64,000 nt of DNA. Source: Triparma columacea (Eukaryota > Sar > Bolidophyceae > Parmales > Triparmaceae). Each line of letters opens with the position of its first letter. The stretch's first letter is position 1. A program made the position numbers and the translations under genes. The notes under the pieces are model-generated. The model was not told the origin of the DNA. It searched no databases and was given only the letters and a program-made list of their open reading frames with translations. Below are positions 54,071 to 64,000 of the stretch, one piece after another. The stretch covers positions 48,709 through 112,708 of the forward strand of contig BRYA01000062.1 of the NCBI GenBank assembly GCA_030267965.1, in the 5' to 3' direction.

Positions 54071-57000
54071 ATGGAGGGCGAGGTTGAAGCAGATGCAGGA
54101 GTCGTGAATGACGCCGGCAAGACCAACTTCGCCTCCGAGCCCCCTTCAGGCTCCAATCACACACCCTCCGCAATACACGGCCCCGTAGATATCGATTACG
54201 CAGCTCTTGGACCCGAGCAAGGTGAACTTGTGAAGCTTCTTGAGGAGAGAGGAGCCGTTGAAGGCCTCATAGACAACTCTACCGGCGTCGATGTGAAGGT
54301 TATGGAGCTCGCTGATGTCTTCCACGACGAGCGCGACAAGATCATTGACTTTTTCCTCACCGATTGTGAGCAGGGCAAGTTCCGAAGGAAGACCCTCCAG
54401 GAGTATGACGAAATGGAAGGGGCCATTCACAGACTCGTCTACTGGCAGCACTACGGCAGCGGGAATAAGTTTGTCGAATTTCTCCTCGACATCAAAGTCG
54501 TATCTCCTGACAAATCGACGAACATTATGGAGTTGGCACCCCTTGATGAGGATGACCTTTCTGATGAGGCAACTGCGAAGCTTGTTGAGATTCTAGCGCC
54601 AATAAAGACCAAGACTGTCAAACAAGGTGTCATTGAGGGGGAGCTCAGCTTCACTGATTTTGGGTTTGGACAAACTGCAGTCACCATGGTGGGAACTCTA
54701 AAGGCAGAAGAGAGATTAACAGAGGAGAGATTAACAGAGGAGAGATTAACAGAGACAAAATTGGAAGTTGGCATTAGCACAATCAAAAGCTCAAAGAGTG
54801 CGCGCTCACGTTTCAAGAGTGTACGCCGTAGTTTTAAGAGTGCACGCCCTGCGCTCTCTAGTTTTAAGAGTGCGGGCCCTGCTCACCCTAGTTTCAAAAG
54901 TGACGGGAAAAGCGACACCAAGTCTGCCTATGCCTCATTGAAGGGAATTCTCAATAAAGTCATGAATGAGTTCAGACAGCCTACAGTCATTGACGAGAGG
55001 AGGAAAAGACACTTTGTGGAGGAGATCATGTCAAGGGCACCACCTCTGACAATAGAGGAGGAGGCAATGTTGGAGAGGGTTGGGAGGCTAGAGAAGGAAC
55101 TTCATACAAAGGGAAAGAGAGTCAAGGGGACACTGAAGGAGGACATCGACAAGTTTCTGTGGAGAGAAGGGGACAATGTTTGGGCAGCCTTTGGGGTCAT
55201 TGTGGACAAGTCAGCGAAGGGTGTATTGGCAGAGCAATTTCTGCTTGACACATTTGCGCGATCTGAGAAACAATTCAAAAATAATGGGAACTTACCAAGG
55301 GTTATCAGGAATGGTTTTAAGGGAACTAGAAGCATGCACTATCATTTTGGCGTGAAGGTCCCTGCCGCCACCAATCGACTATTTGAGAATTGGTTTGTGT
55401 GGAAGGAGGCTAAATTGGACAATGGCCAGACTGCATACATGCTAGGATTTGTGCCTTTGGGTGAATATTATGGGGCAAGCTTTTCCAACCTTAGCAAAGA
55501 TGGCTTTGTAGTTGGAGTAACAAGAGGAATCTACATCATGGCCGAGGTTGCCCCAAATGTCTGCAGAGTGACACGCATTCAAACAGTTGATCTGAAATTC
55601 AGTGGCATTCGTAAGACAATGATGGACAAAGCAATTGACTACCTTGCAAAGAATCAGCTTGTTGAGGCCAACAGGTTGCAGAGGAAGTTCAGGAGGAACG
55701 GAAAGGAGGTTGATGCTGAGGTCAGGGGGGCCTTGGTGGAGAGGATGAGGGAGGGTGTTGAGTTGGAGGAGGACCAGAAGAAGGTGTTTGGGGAGGTGGA
55801 GGAGCTCTTCGGTGGGGAGGAGGAAGAAGGGTGGGGACCTCTTGAGTCACCTTATGAGGGAGTGAAGATGGAGATCAAGTACAAGCAGCAGGAGAAAGGG
55901 AAAAAGACACTCACTTTTGGTAGAGCCGAGTGTGTTGCTGACTGCTCAGCCGAGGAAGCAGCTGCTTGGTTCTTTGAGTTCTGCAGCAGGGAGAAAATGC
56001 TTAAGAGCAGAGAGAAAGGGGAGCTTGCAAGACTTGAGATAAGGATGGAAGGACAGGGAAGGATCAATGAGAAGCTATTTGCAGTAGTAATGAGACCTCC
56101 ATTCCCCTTTTGGAAAAGGGAATTTGTGATGAGATATGTATGTCAAAAGGGACACCAAGATGACACCATGTCTGTAGGGTTTGTCCCATCTAAAGAGCAG
56201 GTAGACTATGGGGGAAATCTAGGAAAGCTTGTGCGGGCAACGACAAGTGGCATTCTCACTGCCAAGAATATTGAGGACCATGATGGTGCTCTCCAGTGTA
56301 AACTTACATTGACCCAGTTTGTGGACATAGGAGGGTATATTCCAGTCAAAATGGTCGACAGAAAAACTCCACGAGTACTAAGTCAGATAGCAGTACTCAG
56401 GGACACCTTCAATCGGGACGAAGAGGTTGATAAAGCTGCACTAGCCTCTCTTACCAACATCATCAAGAATGAGCCTCAAGATTACTCTGAGGAGGAGAAG
56501 TATGCAATCAGGAAGGGGAGGGAGTTTTATGAGAAGTGCAAGGAGGGGAGGAATTTTTATGAACTGAAGAGTCCTGATGAGAGGGTCAAAATGAAGCTAG
56601 TTCATGTTGATGGGGCGAGCAGTGGGACTGGTGTTGCCACTACTGTGGTTGATGCGAGTGTGGAGGAGTGTGCTGCTTTTGAATTTCACATCAACTCAAG
56701 AGAATACAAAACTACCACAAAAGTGAATGGCATACTTGCTTCATCATTCAAGGAGTCAAACAAACACAATCTGTTTGTACGCCAAGTAAGAACTCTTGGC
56801 GTTCCTGGGTTTTCTCATCGAGAATTTAGAACAAGGGCAATCTGGAAGGTTGAAAGTAATGGCAGTATTATTCTCTCTATAGCAGACACTGGAGACCTAA
56901 AGGAAGAATTTCCTGTTGATCCAGGAAGTATCTTGGCGTCTGCTCACTCAGTCTGGTATTTTGAGTCCCTTAATTCCATAGGCGATGTGCAACAAACAGC

Positions 57001-57256
57001 CGTGACATTCATCTCTAAAGCGGATTTAAAGGGGGCAATCCCTACATCTCTATTTAACACGATCGCCCCACAGTTTTTGGCTGCCATTTCTACACTGCGA
57101 AAGAGATACGACCAGAGCAAAGAGATTGACGCCTTCAAGAGACAGCAGATCATTGCAAAGTTTGAGGAGATTGCAATTGACGGAGCACCAGGGAATGAAA
57201 GGCACTTTGATGAGATTGATGGAGCTCAAGAGATCAGTAGCGGGTTGACTGGATAG
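54071..57256 (+). CDS. START-like lipid-binding-domain protein, N-terminal part of the subtelomeric array
   Basis: 1061 residues from ATG 54071 (MEGEVEADAGVV) to TAG 57254-57256. After an acidic N-terminal region and a triple EERLT repeat (about 214-230) there are three START/SRPBCC-like segments: about 415-565 (GTRSMHYHFGVKVPAATNR... SRVTRIQTVDLKFSG), 595-790 (AECVADCSAEEAAAWFFEF... VMRPPFPFWKREFVMRY) and 835-1000 (ATTVVDASVEECAAFEF... GVPGFSHREFRTRAIWK). These domains usually bind lipids or sterols in a helix-grip fold. The terminal TAG replaces a CAG found in the parallel module at 61221-61223, so this is probably a nonsense mutation rather than the true C-terminus. Confidence 0.7.
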   Translation: MEGEVEADAGVVNDAGKTNFASEPPSGSNHTPSAIHGPVDIDYAALGPEQGELVKLLEERGAVEGLIDNSTGVDVKVMELADVFHDERDKIIDFFLTDCEQGKFRRKTLQEYDEMEGAIHRLVYWQHYGSGNKFVEFLLDIKVVSPDKSTNIMELAPLDEDDLSDEATAKLVEILAPIKTKTVKQGVIEGELSFTDFGFGQTAVTMVGTLKAEERLTEERLTEERLTETKLEVGISTIKSSKSARSRFKSVRRSFKSARPALSSFKSAGPAHPSFKSDGKSDTKSAYASLKGILNKVMNEFRQPTVIDERRKRHFVEEIMSRAPPLTIEEEAMLERVGRLEKELHTKGKRVKGTLKEDIDKFLWREGDNVWAAFGVIVDKSAKGVLAEQFLLDTFARSEKQFKNNGNLPRVIRNGFKGTRSMHYHFGVKVPAATNRLFENWFVWKEAKLDNGQTAYMLGFVPLGEYYGASFSNLSKDGFVVGVTRGIYIMAEVAPNVCRVTRIQTVDLKFSGIRKTMMDKAIDYLAKNQLVEANRLQRKFRRNGKEVDAEVRGALVERMREGVELEEDQKKVFGEVEELFGGEEEEGWGPLESPYEGVKMEIKYKQQEKGKKTLTFGRAECVADCSAEEAAAWFFEFCSREKMLKSREKGELARLEIRMEGQGRINEKLFAVVMRPPFPFWKREFVMRYVCQKGHQDDTMSVGFVPSKEQVDYGGNLGKLVRATTSGILTAKNIEDHDGALQCKLTLTQFVDIGGYIPVKMVDRKTPRVLSQIAVLRDTFNRDEEVDKAALASLTNIIKNEPQDYSEEEKYAIRKGREFYEKCKEGRNFYELKSPDERVKMKLVHVDGASSGTGVATTVVDASVEECAAFEFHINSREYKTTTKVNGILASSFKESNKHNLFVRQVRTLGVPGFSHREFRTRAIWKVESNGSIILSIADTGDLKEEFPVDPGSILASAHSVWYFESLNSIGDVQQTAVTFISKADLKGAIPTSLFNTIAPQFLAAISTLRKRYDQSKEIDAFKRQQIIAKFEEIAIDGAPGNERHFDEIDGAQEISSGLTG

Positions 57257-60200
57257 ACATTGATAAAGGCAGAGAAGGGAATGGGATGGGGAAAGACTTC
57301 AATAACTATGAGAGCATCCCACAAGGAAGTTGCAGCATACTTCTGGGGCCTTAAAAGTGTAGTTGACTCCCAGCTCGAGTTTCACAGAGTAAACAGCAAG
57401 ACTCTTATAGCCACAGTTGAACAAGAAGGACAGTTCACAGCTGTAAGGTTCTCAGAGGCTGGCCAGATGAAGACAGACGTTGAAATGATGACTAGACTGA
57501 AGGGTTTACGAAAGGCTGCTAGCAAAAAGAGTGTAATTAAGCACCTGAGCATGGCAACTGATGCTGCTTACTACTTTGACAACCTTCTTAAGAGCACAGA
57601 AGCAGGGGACCAAGATGGGAGGAGGTTTGGAGAGCAGCTGATGGAGAGAGTGAAGAGAAAGAGTATTGGGGACAGTAAGGTAGAGGTCGTGAGGGAATAT
57701 ATTGCTGCTAATAGGGCACTGAGAGAGATTACAGAGCAGCATGGTTTCATGAGAACTATGCTGTATGCTATGGTTATGAACAAATTTAAAAGGAGAGCTA
57801 CAAATGAGGGAGAAGATAAGAGTGAAGAGGAAGCCAGGGGGTGGGAGATTGGGAGTGCAATGACAGCAGTCATGTTGACTACTTTGTCAGCTGCTCATGC
57901 TGTAGATGAGTGGGCCAATCAATTCACTGAAGTGCAAGAAGTCATGAATGAACAAGAGTGGTTAAGGCCCATGCTTGAGGAGATAGTTATGAAACTATTT
58001 ATGAAGTCTACCTTAGGCTTAAAGGCAAGGGTCACTGTTGGTGCTGCCACAAGCATGGTTGATTTGCTGACTGATGTGTATGTGACACATAAGTTTTGGC
58101 AAAATAGGAAGTATGGGTACTTCAAGGCTTCTTTGGCAAGTTTGGCAGTGTCAATTGGGATACAAATGCTTTTAGTTTGGGTGTCAAATAAGAAGTTGGG
58201 GATGAAAAGGATGGTGCGAGAGCTGATTCCAATCTTGCTTGGGTACAAGCCTGCAGTAGATGCATATAGGGTAGCAACTGGTTCAAAACAAGAGGTTGGG
58301 ACTGCACTTGACCCAAAGCTTGAGATGACATGTGTGAAAAGTGTTGAGATGTTTGCTGAGGCAATTCCTGGTGTAATTATTCAACTTATGGCTATAGTAA
58401 CAAGTGACAAAGATGTTGGAACTTCAGCATGGCTTTCAGTTGCTGTGTCAGCAATTACAACAGGCTTTGCCTCAGCAACAATTAGTTATGATTGGGACAC
58501 AGACCCTTTTAATAGAGAAACGGCACCAGACTTCTATGGATATATACCAGCAAAAGCAAGCAAGAGATCAGTAGTGTTTGTTTCCATGATGCTGTTGTCA
58601 GCAGGGATGCTTTTAATAAGGTGCACAACAATAGTTCTTCTTGGGTTGATGGGAGGTAGTTGGGCCTTTCTCTACATTGGAGCTGATCTAAGCCTGTACA
58701 TTTTTGTTAAGATATTAAGGGGAGACTTCTGGTATTGGATGCCTGTTGGTGGCAAGGCAGAAATAGTGATTAGTATTCTTTTCAGAGTGCTGGTAAAGAT
58801 TGTTGTAGACTTCACTTCAATTGCCCAGTTTAGACATCCTAATGAAGTTGGGGGAGCTTACTGGGTGTTTGGCCTTCTATTGACAATGGGGAGCCTACCA
58901 GTGTCAATATATATAGCTTCACCCTATGTTGATGGGAAGGCAATTGATATTGCATCATCGATAGTGAAGTATTTTATACTAGTAACTACCATGTGCTTTG
59001 CTGTCTTCTTTTTGAACATTGAGAAGAAGTACTGGCACACCTTCTTGAGCACACAGAAAGGCAAGGAATATTCAATGGCCTTTTTTCTTGAAGAAGAAAG
59101 TGAAGCAGCAAAGTTTAAGGTTTTAGATAACTCAAGGCATCAGTGGGTCTCAATTGAAGGAGAAGTTAAGAAATGGGTTGCGTTAAACTGGGCTAAGTGG
59201 GAAGAGGAGCAGCCAGAATGGCTTACCGATGTGATGAAGGCTAAAGTACCTGTAGATTTTATTCCAGCAGATGGAAATGCTAGAAGGAGAGAGAGTGTGA
59301 GGAGAGCAAGTGTTGATGCTGAAGCTGATGGTGGTCTAGCAGGTACTTTGAGAGCAAGTATTAGAAGAGCAAGTGTTGGGTTGGACAATGGAGGCGCATT
59401 GGTTTCTTCACTAGCTGTGAATGATACTACACAAGACTATGCAGGTTTAGATCCTAAACGAATAGGACAGTTGTTGGGTGAGCAACTGTTGATTGCATTA
59501 AGTTTTAGGAAGAAGGGAATGACAAAGGAGGAAGCTGTTAGGTCATTTATTAAGAATAACTATGTTCTGAAACAGGCTGCAGAGAAGTACTTGTTTGTCA
59601 CACCAATGCTTGGCGCTGTTGTCAAGAACAAGCTGTGCAAGTTGAGGAAGGTTGAGGGAAAGGCTGTAGAGCTGGGAGAGAAGGATGGAAGGGAGATCGG
59701 AGAGTCTCTAGCGAGGAGCTTGGCTATTAATACTCAGCCAGTGGCTGCAATTGATGCCTTCATATTAAATTTCCTTGCTTTACAGGAGCTTGATGATGAG
59801 TATGAGTGGTTCAGACCCATGCTTGAGACAATTAGCTACAGGCTATTGGAGGAAGTTCCTTGGGGGTTGAAGGCTAGGGTAACTGTTGGAGCTATCACTA
59901 GTATGACAGATTTGCTAACTGATGTATATGTGACGTATATGTTTTGGAGTGATGAGAAGTATGGGTACTTTAAGGCTTCGTTGGCAAGTTTGGCAGTGTC
60001 TATTGCGATTCAGATGCTTTTTGTTTGGGGTCAGAATAGAAAGTTGGGGATGAAGAGGGTCACGAGGGAATGGTTTCCTATTTTGATTGGCTTTAAGCCT
60101 GCTGTTGATGCTTACAAGGTCGCAAAGGGCGAAAAACATGAGGCTGGGTGTACTGTTGATCCAATGTTTGAGATGACAGCTATGAAGATGGCAGAAATGT

Positions 60201-60319
60201 TTGCCGAGGCCATACCCGGAGTTATCATTCAACTTATGGCTATAGCATCAAGTGACAAAGATGTTGGAACTTCAGCATGGCTTTCTGTTGCAGTGTCAGC
60301 AACTCTATATTGGTGCTGA
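57257..60319 (+). pseudogene. continuation of the array: START-like half domain, membrane module 1 and truncated module 2
   Basis: It is in the same frame as the upstream gene but separated by one TAG. It begins IKAEKGMGWGKTSITMR, a fourth START-like remnant, then a long amphipathic linker. Membrane module 1 follows (58018-59400): LKARVTVGAATSMVDLLTDVYVT, AEAIPGVIIQLMAIVT, SISYDWDTDPF, LIRCTTIVLLGLMGGSWAFLYIGADL and FTSIAQFRHPNEVGGAYWV, with about eight hydrophobic segments. It ends with basophilic phosphosite-like repeats (RRESVRRASVDA, RASIRRASVG). Module 2 begins near 59465 and breaks off at 60302 where 215 bp present in module 1 are missing, giving LYWC and a stop. The TDLLTDVY and PG-x-x-Q blocks recall XK-related scramblase-type proteins; this is tentative. 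Confidence 0.65.
57826..58035 (+). repeat. about 210-bp segment identical to 61793-62002
   Basis: The two stretches, one in each linker preceding membrane modules 1 and 3, appear identical base for base (including third codon positions) from GAGGAAGCCAGGGGG to AAGGCAAGGGT. The surrounding sequence is about 85-90% identical. This points to recent gene conversion or unequal crossing over within the array. Confidence 0.75.
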
Positions 60320-63300
60320 TCTTGGTCTATACTTGTTGGTGAAGATCTTGATAGGAGACTTTTGGTATTGGGTTCCTGTTGGTGGCAACACTGAAATAGT
60401 GTTTAGTATTGTCGGCAGACTGTTGATAAAAGTTGTGACAGACTTCACATCAATTGTACAGTTTAGGCATCCTAATGAGCTTGGTGGAATTTATTGGGTG
60501 CTTGGATTTGTATTGACAATGGGCAGTCTCCCAGTAGCTATGATGCTAGCTGTAAGGGAAGATGTTGATAAGGAGCGACTTGAAATTGCATGGGCAGTAG
60601 TTGGAATATTTATACCATGTACAATTGTGTTGTTTGCTGTATTTTTTTTAAACATTAACAGGAAATACTTGAGCACCTTCTACAGCTTGCAAAGGGGAAA
60701 GGACTTGACAGTACAGCGATTTAGAGATTCAGCTGACGATGCATCGAAGGCAGAATCAATATTCAGTAACTCAAAGCACCATTGGGAGTCAATAGAAGAG
60801 GAAGTAAAAGCTTGGGTAGAGGCTAACTGGATTATATGGGAGGAGGAGAAGCCAGATTGGTTTGATGAAACAATGAGAGCCAAAATGCCAGTTGAATACA
60901 TTCCAGAATCTGGAGACGCTAGAAGGAGAGAGAGTGTGAGGAGAGCAAGTGTTGATGTTGAAGCTGAGGGTGGTCTTGCAGGTGCTGTGAGAGCAAGTAT
61001 TAGAAGAGCAAGTGTTGGAGGCGCTGATGGTGGAGAAATTATGGGGGTGGGAGGTGGGAAGGCTAAAGTAAGCAGTGATGTGCCGATAGAGGTTGATGCC
61101 TTCAAGAGGCAGCAGATCATTGAAAAGTTTGAGGAGATTGCAATTGAGGGAGCACCAGGGATTGAAAGTCACTTTGACGAGATTGACGGAGCTCAAGAGA
61201 TCAGTAGTGCGTTGAGTGGACAGACATTGATAAAGGCAGAGAAGGGAATGGGATGGGGAAAGACTTCAATAACTGTGAGAGCATCCCACAAGGAAGTTGC
61301 AGTATTCATCTGGGGCCTTAAAAGTGGAGTTGACCCCCAGCTTGAGCTGCACAGAGTCAACAACAACACACTTGTAATCAAAATCGAACAAGAAGGACAA
61401 TTCACAGCTATAAGTTTCTCAGATGCTGGACAGATGAAGACAGACGTTGAAATGATGACTAGACATGAGGGTTTAGGAAAAGCTGCCAGCAAACAAAATG
61501 TAATCAAGCACCTTGGCTTGGCAACTGATGCTGCTTACTACTTTGACAACCTTCTGAAGAGCACTGAAGCAGGGGAACAGGATGGGAGTAGGTTTGGAGA
61601 GCAGCTGATGGAGAGAGTGAAGAAAAGGAAAATTAGGGACAGTAAAGAAGAGGTTGTGAGGGAATTCATTGTTGCCAATAGGGCACTGAGAGAGATTATA
61701 GAGCAGCATGGTTTCATGAGAACTATGCTGTATGCTATGGTTATGAACAAGCTTAAAAGGAGAGCGACAAATGAGGGAGAAGAGAATAGTGAGGAGGAAG
61801 CCAGGGGGTGGGAGATTGGGAGTGCAATGACAGCAGTCATGTTGACTACTTTGTCAGCTGCTCATGCTGTAGATGAGTGGGCCAATCAATTCACTGAAGT
61901 GCAAGAAGTCATGAATGAACAAGAGTGGTTAAGGCCCATGCTTGAGGAGATAGTTATGAAACTATTTATGAAGTCTACCTTAGGCTTAAAGGCAAGGGTG
62001 ACTGTTGGTGCTGCCACAAGCATGACTGATTTGCTTACAGATGTGTACGTGACGTACATGTTTTGGAGTGATGAGAAGTATGGGTACTTCAAAGCTTCTT
62101 TGGCTAGTTTAGTGGCGTCAATTGGGCTTCAGATTCTTGGTGTTTACTTGCAGAACAGAAAGTTGGGGATGAAAAGGGTCTTAAGGGAATGGTTTCCTAT
62201 TTTAATTGGGTTTAAGCCTGCTGTTGATGCTTATAGGGTGGCAACTGGAGCAAAACAAGAGATTGGAGCTGCAATGGACCCAATGTTTGAGTTGACGATG
62301 ATGAAAATTATTGAGATGTTTTCTGAGGCAATCCCTGGAGTGATCATCCAAGTAATGGCAATAGCAACCAGCAACAAAGATGTTGGAACTTCAGCATGGC
62401 TTTCAGTTGCTGTGTCAGCAATTACAACAGGCTTTGCCTCTGCAACAGTTAGTTACGACTGGGACACAGACCCTTTTAATAGAGAAAAGGAACCCGACTT
62501 CTATGGATATATACCAGCAAAAGCAAGCAAGAGAACAGTAGTATTTGTCTCCATGTTGCTGTTGTCAGCAGGGATGCTACTAATAAGATGTACAACAATA
62601 GTTCTTCTTGGGTTGATGGGAGGTAGTTGGGCCTTTCTCTACATTGGCGCTGACCTTGGTCTTTACTTGTTGGTTAAAATTTTGAGGGGAGACTTCTGGT
62701 ATTGGGTGCCATTGGGGGGCAGTGTAGAAGTTGTGACTAGTACTATTATTAGAGTGATTGTAAAGATCATTGTGGACTTCACTTCAATTGCACAGTTTAG
62801 ACACCCATGTGAGGTTGGAGGGGCCTATTGGCTGTTCGGAATTGTGTTGACAATTGGAAGTCTCCCAGTGTCAGTATATATAGCTTCACCTTATGTTGGT
62901 GAGAAGGCAACTGATATTGCATCAACAATTGTGAATTATTCCATACTGACAACAACCCTGTGTTTTGCTGTCTTCTTTTTGAACATTGAGAAGAATTACT
63001 GGCACACCTTCTTAAGTATACAAAAAGGCAAGGATGTTTCAATGTCACATTTCCTAAAGGGAGAAAGTGATGCTATAAAGATTCAAGTCTTTACAGCTTC
63101 AAGGCATCATTGGATCTCAATTGAAGGCGAGTTGAGAAAGTGGATTAAGTTAAACTGGGCTAAATGGGATGAGGAGCAGCCAGAGTGGTTTACTGATGTG
63201 AGGAAAGCAACAGTACCTGTAGACTTCATTCCACAAGATGGAGACGCTAGAAGGAAAGAGAGTGTAAGGAGAGCAAGTGTTGATGCTGCAGCTGAGGGTG

Positions 63301-63431
63301 GTCTAGCAGGTGTTTTGAGAGCAAGTATTAGGAGAGCAAGTGTTGGAGGCGCTAATGGTGGAGATATAATTGAGGGAGGAGGTAGGAAGGCTAAAGTAAG
63401 CAGTGTTGTGCAAGATGAGGATGGGGAGTGA
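60303..63431 (+). pseudogene. rest of module 2 plus full linker and membrane module 3
   Basis: Frame resumes at LYIGADLGLYLLVKIL (60303), one frame off from the preceding segment because of the 215-bp deletion, and runs open to TGA 63431. It contains the end of module 2, a START-like linker (61082-61925, QTLIKAEKGMGWGKTSIT), and an intact module 3 (about 61950-63330; TSMTDLLTDVYVTYMFW, SEAIPGVIIQVMAIAT, YDWDTDPFNREKEPDFYG, RCTTIVLLGLMGG), closed by SVRRASVDA and RASIRRASVGG. No obvious ATG sits at a natural domain boundary at the start, so as an independent gene it would begin inside a module. Expression as a separate protein is possible but unsupported. Confidence 0.6.
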
Positions 63432-63516
63432 CTAATAGGGCAGCAACATTTGTAGGACAAATTGATTTGATTTGTTATGGTTTTGATTGTTATGTAAGTG
63501 GTTAGGTGTATGTTGT

Positions 63517-63932
63517 GTATTGTGGGAGTGTTATATTGGTTTGTGCGTATTTAAGAAGCGTAGTAGATGTATTGTTGAAGTGTTAAACTTGTTTGGGAGT
63601 ATTGAGGAAGTGTAGTAGATATGTATGGAGTTTTGAAGAGTTGTGGCAGCGTTATAGTGGTTTGTGAGTATAAAGGAAGTGTAGTAAGTGTGTATGGAGT
63701 TTTCAAGAGTTAGGGAAGCGTTGTAAAGTAAAGTAAAGTAAAGTAAAGGTCTCTAGTTTACGCTCTAGGCATCTAGCCCTTCGAGATCAAGTTCCCGAAG
63801 CGCCAGTCAACCTTGCCCTGGGTGTGCCTGTCGGTCCCAAGGGTTAGTAGTTTGTGAGTATAATGGAAGTTTGTTAGATGTGTATGGGGATTAATAAAAG
63901 ATAGAAGAGTGTAATTGTGTAAAGGAGAGGGG
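63517..63932. repeat. subtelomeric minisatellite
   Basis: Degenerate units of about 70 bp share GGTTTGTGAGTATA-AGGAAGTGTAGTA-ATGTGTATGGAGTTTT-AAGAGTT, with starts near 63520, 63580, 63645, 63720 and 63848. The last two are separated by an insertion (63725-63845). It lies between the last coding frame and the telomere. Confidence 0.75.
63725..63845 (-). mobile_element. SINE-like insertion with (TTTAC)n tail
   Basis: About 120 bp interrupts a minisatellite unit exactly (GCGTTGT | insert | AGTAGTTTGTGAG). Read on the minus strand it starts CCCTTGGGACCGACAGG and ends in five TTTAC units, the arrangement of a small retroposon with a short-repeat tail. A clear target duplication and a full tRNA-like promoter were not found, although TTCGAGATCAA on the plus strand vaguely resembles a B box. 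Confidence 0.45.
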
Positions 63933-64000
63933 TAGGGTTAGGGTTAGGGTTAGGGTTAGGGTTAGGGTTAGGGTTAGGGTTAGGGTTAGGGTTAGGGTTA
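63933..64000 (+). repeat. telomere, (TTAGGG)n
   Basis: About 11 perfect TTAGGG units run to the last base of the window, G-rich strand oriented toward the end. It is preceded by GGAGAGGGGTAGGG, a degenerate start. The window therefore ends at a natural chromosome end. Confidence 0.97.

Overview
The window is the right-hand end of a eukaryotic nuclear chromosome. It finishes in about 11 copies of TTAGGG read 5'->3' (63933-64000), so the + strand runs out into the telomere. Genes are compact and occur on both strands. Many carry short spliceosomal introns (about 80-150 nt, donor usually GTGAG, sometimes GTAAG), and neighbouring genes often sit less than 150 bp apart. Gene content (EMC2, LSM12, DDX1, ADAT1, NIMA-type kinase, MULE transposase, a CSP41-like epimerase with a signal peptide) excludes prokaryotes and suggests a photosynthetic protist. 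The START-like/multi-span membrane module family next to the telomere, the intron style and the base composition point to a stramenopile alga, possibly a parmalean/bolidophyte. That placement is inference.

Layout. 1-5.5 kb: the edge of a coiled-coil gene, a gene-poor 1.6 kb, LSM12, a scrambled COQ6-like relic and a CSP41-like epimerase. 5.6-15 kb: an ARM-repeat/RanBP2-zinc-finger protein with Gly-Ser-Arg repeats, a histidine phosphatase, a long-chain acyl-CoA synthetase, and two head-to-head AIM24-family paralogues around an assembly gap. 15-30 kb: DDX1, a coiled-coil protein with terminal Ser-Trp motifs, tRNA adenosine deaminase ADAT1, a CXXC-PHD-PWWP chromatin reader, a 2OG-Fe(II) oxygenase, a NIMA-related kinase and a free-standing EMAP-II/Arc1p-type tRNA-binding protein. 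30-39 kb: an LEA2-like membrane protein, a hypothetical protein, a histone-fold (BTP) protein, an IQ-Tudor-like fusion, a PLD3/4-like phospholipase D and a DUF6817-2OG oxygenase fusion built from five exons. 39-44 kb: a complete Mutator-like element with 60-nt inverted repeats and a 10-bp target duplication. 44-53 kb: a lysine-rich nuclear protein, a four-copy 121-bp tandem repeat across a convergent gene junction, an LRR protein, a coiled-coil gene with an in-frame stop, EMC2 and a UDP-glucuronate 4-epimerase.

54-63.4 kb is the most unusual part. It is a 9.4-kb, AT-richer array of START-like lipid-binding domains followed by three repeats of a polytopic membrane module that weakly resembles XK-related proteins. 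It was apparently one reading frame of about 3,100 codons and is now interrupted by one TAG and one 215-bp frameshifting deletion. After it come a subtelomeric minisatellite, a SINE-like insertion with a (TTTAC)n tail, and the telomere.

Splice sites were placed by eye from consensus, reading phase and protein continuity. In most multi-exon genes the proposed exons sum to an exact multiple of three.
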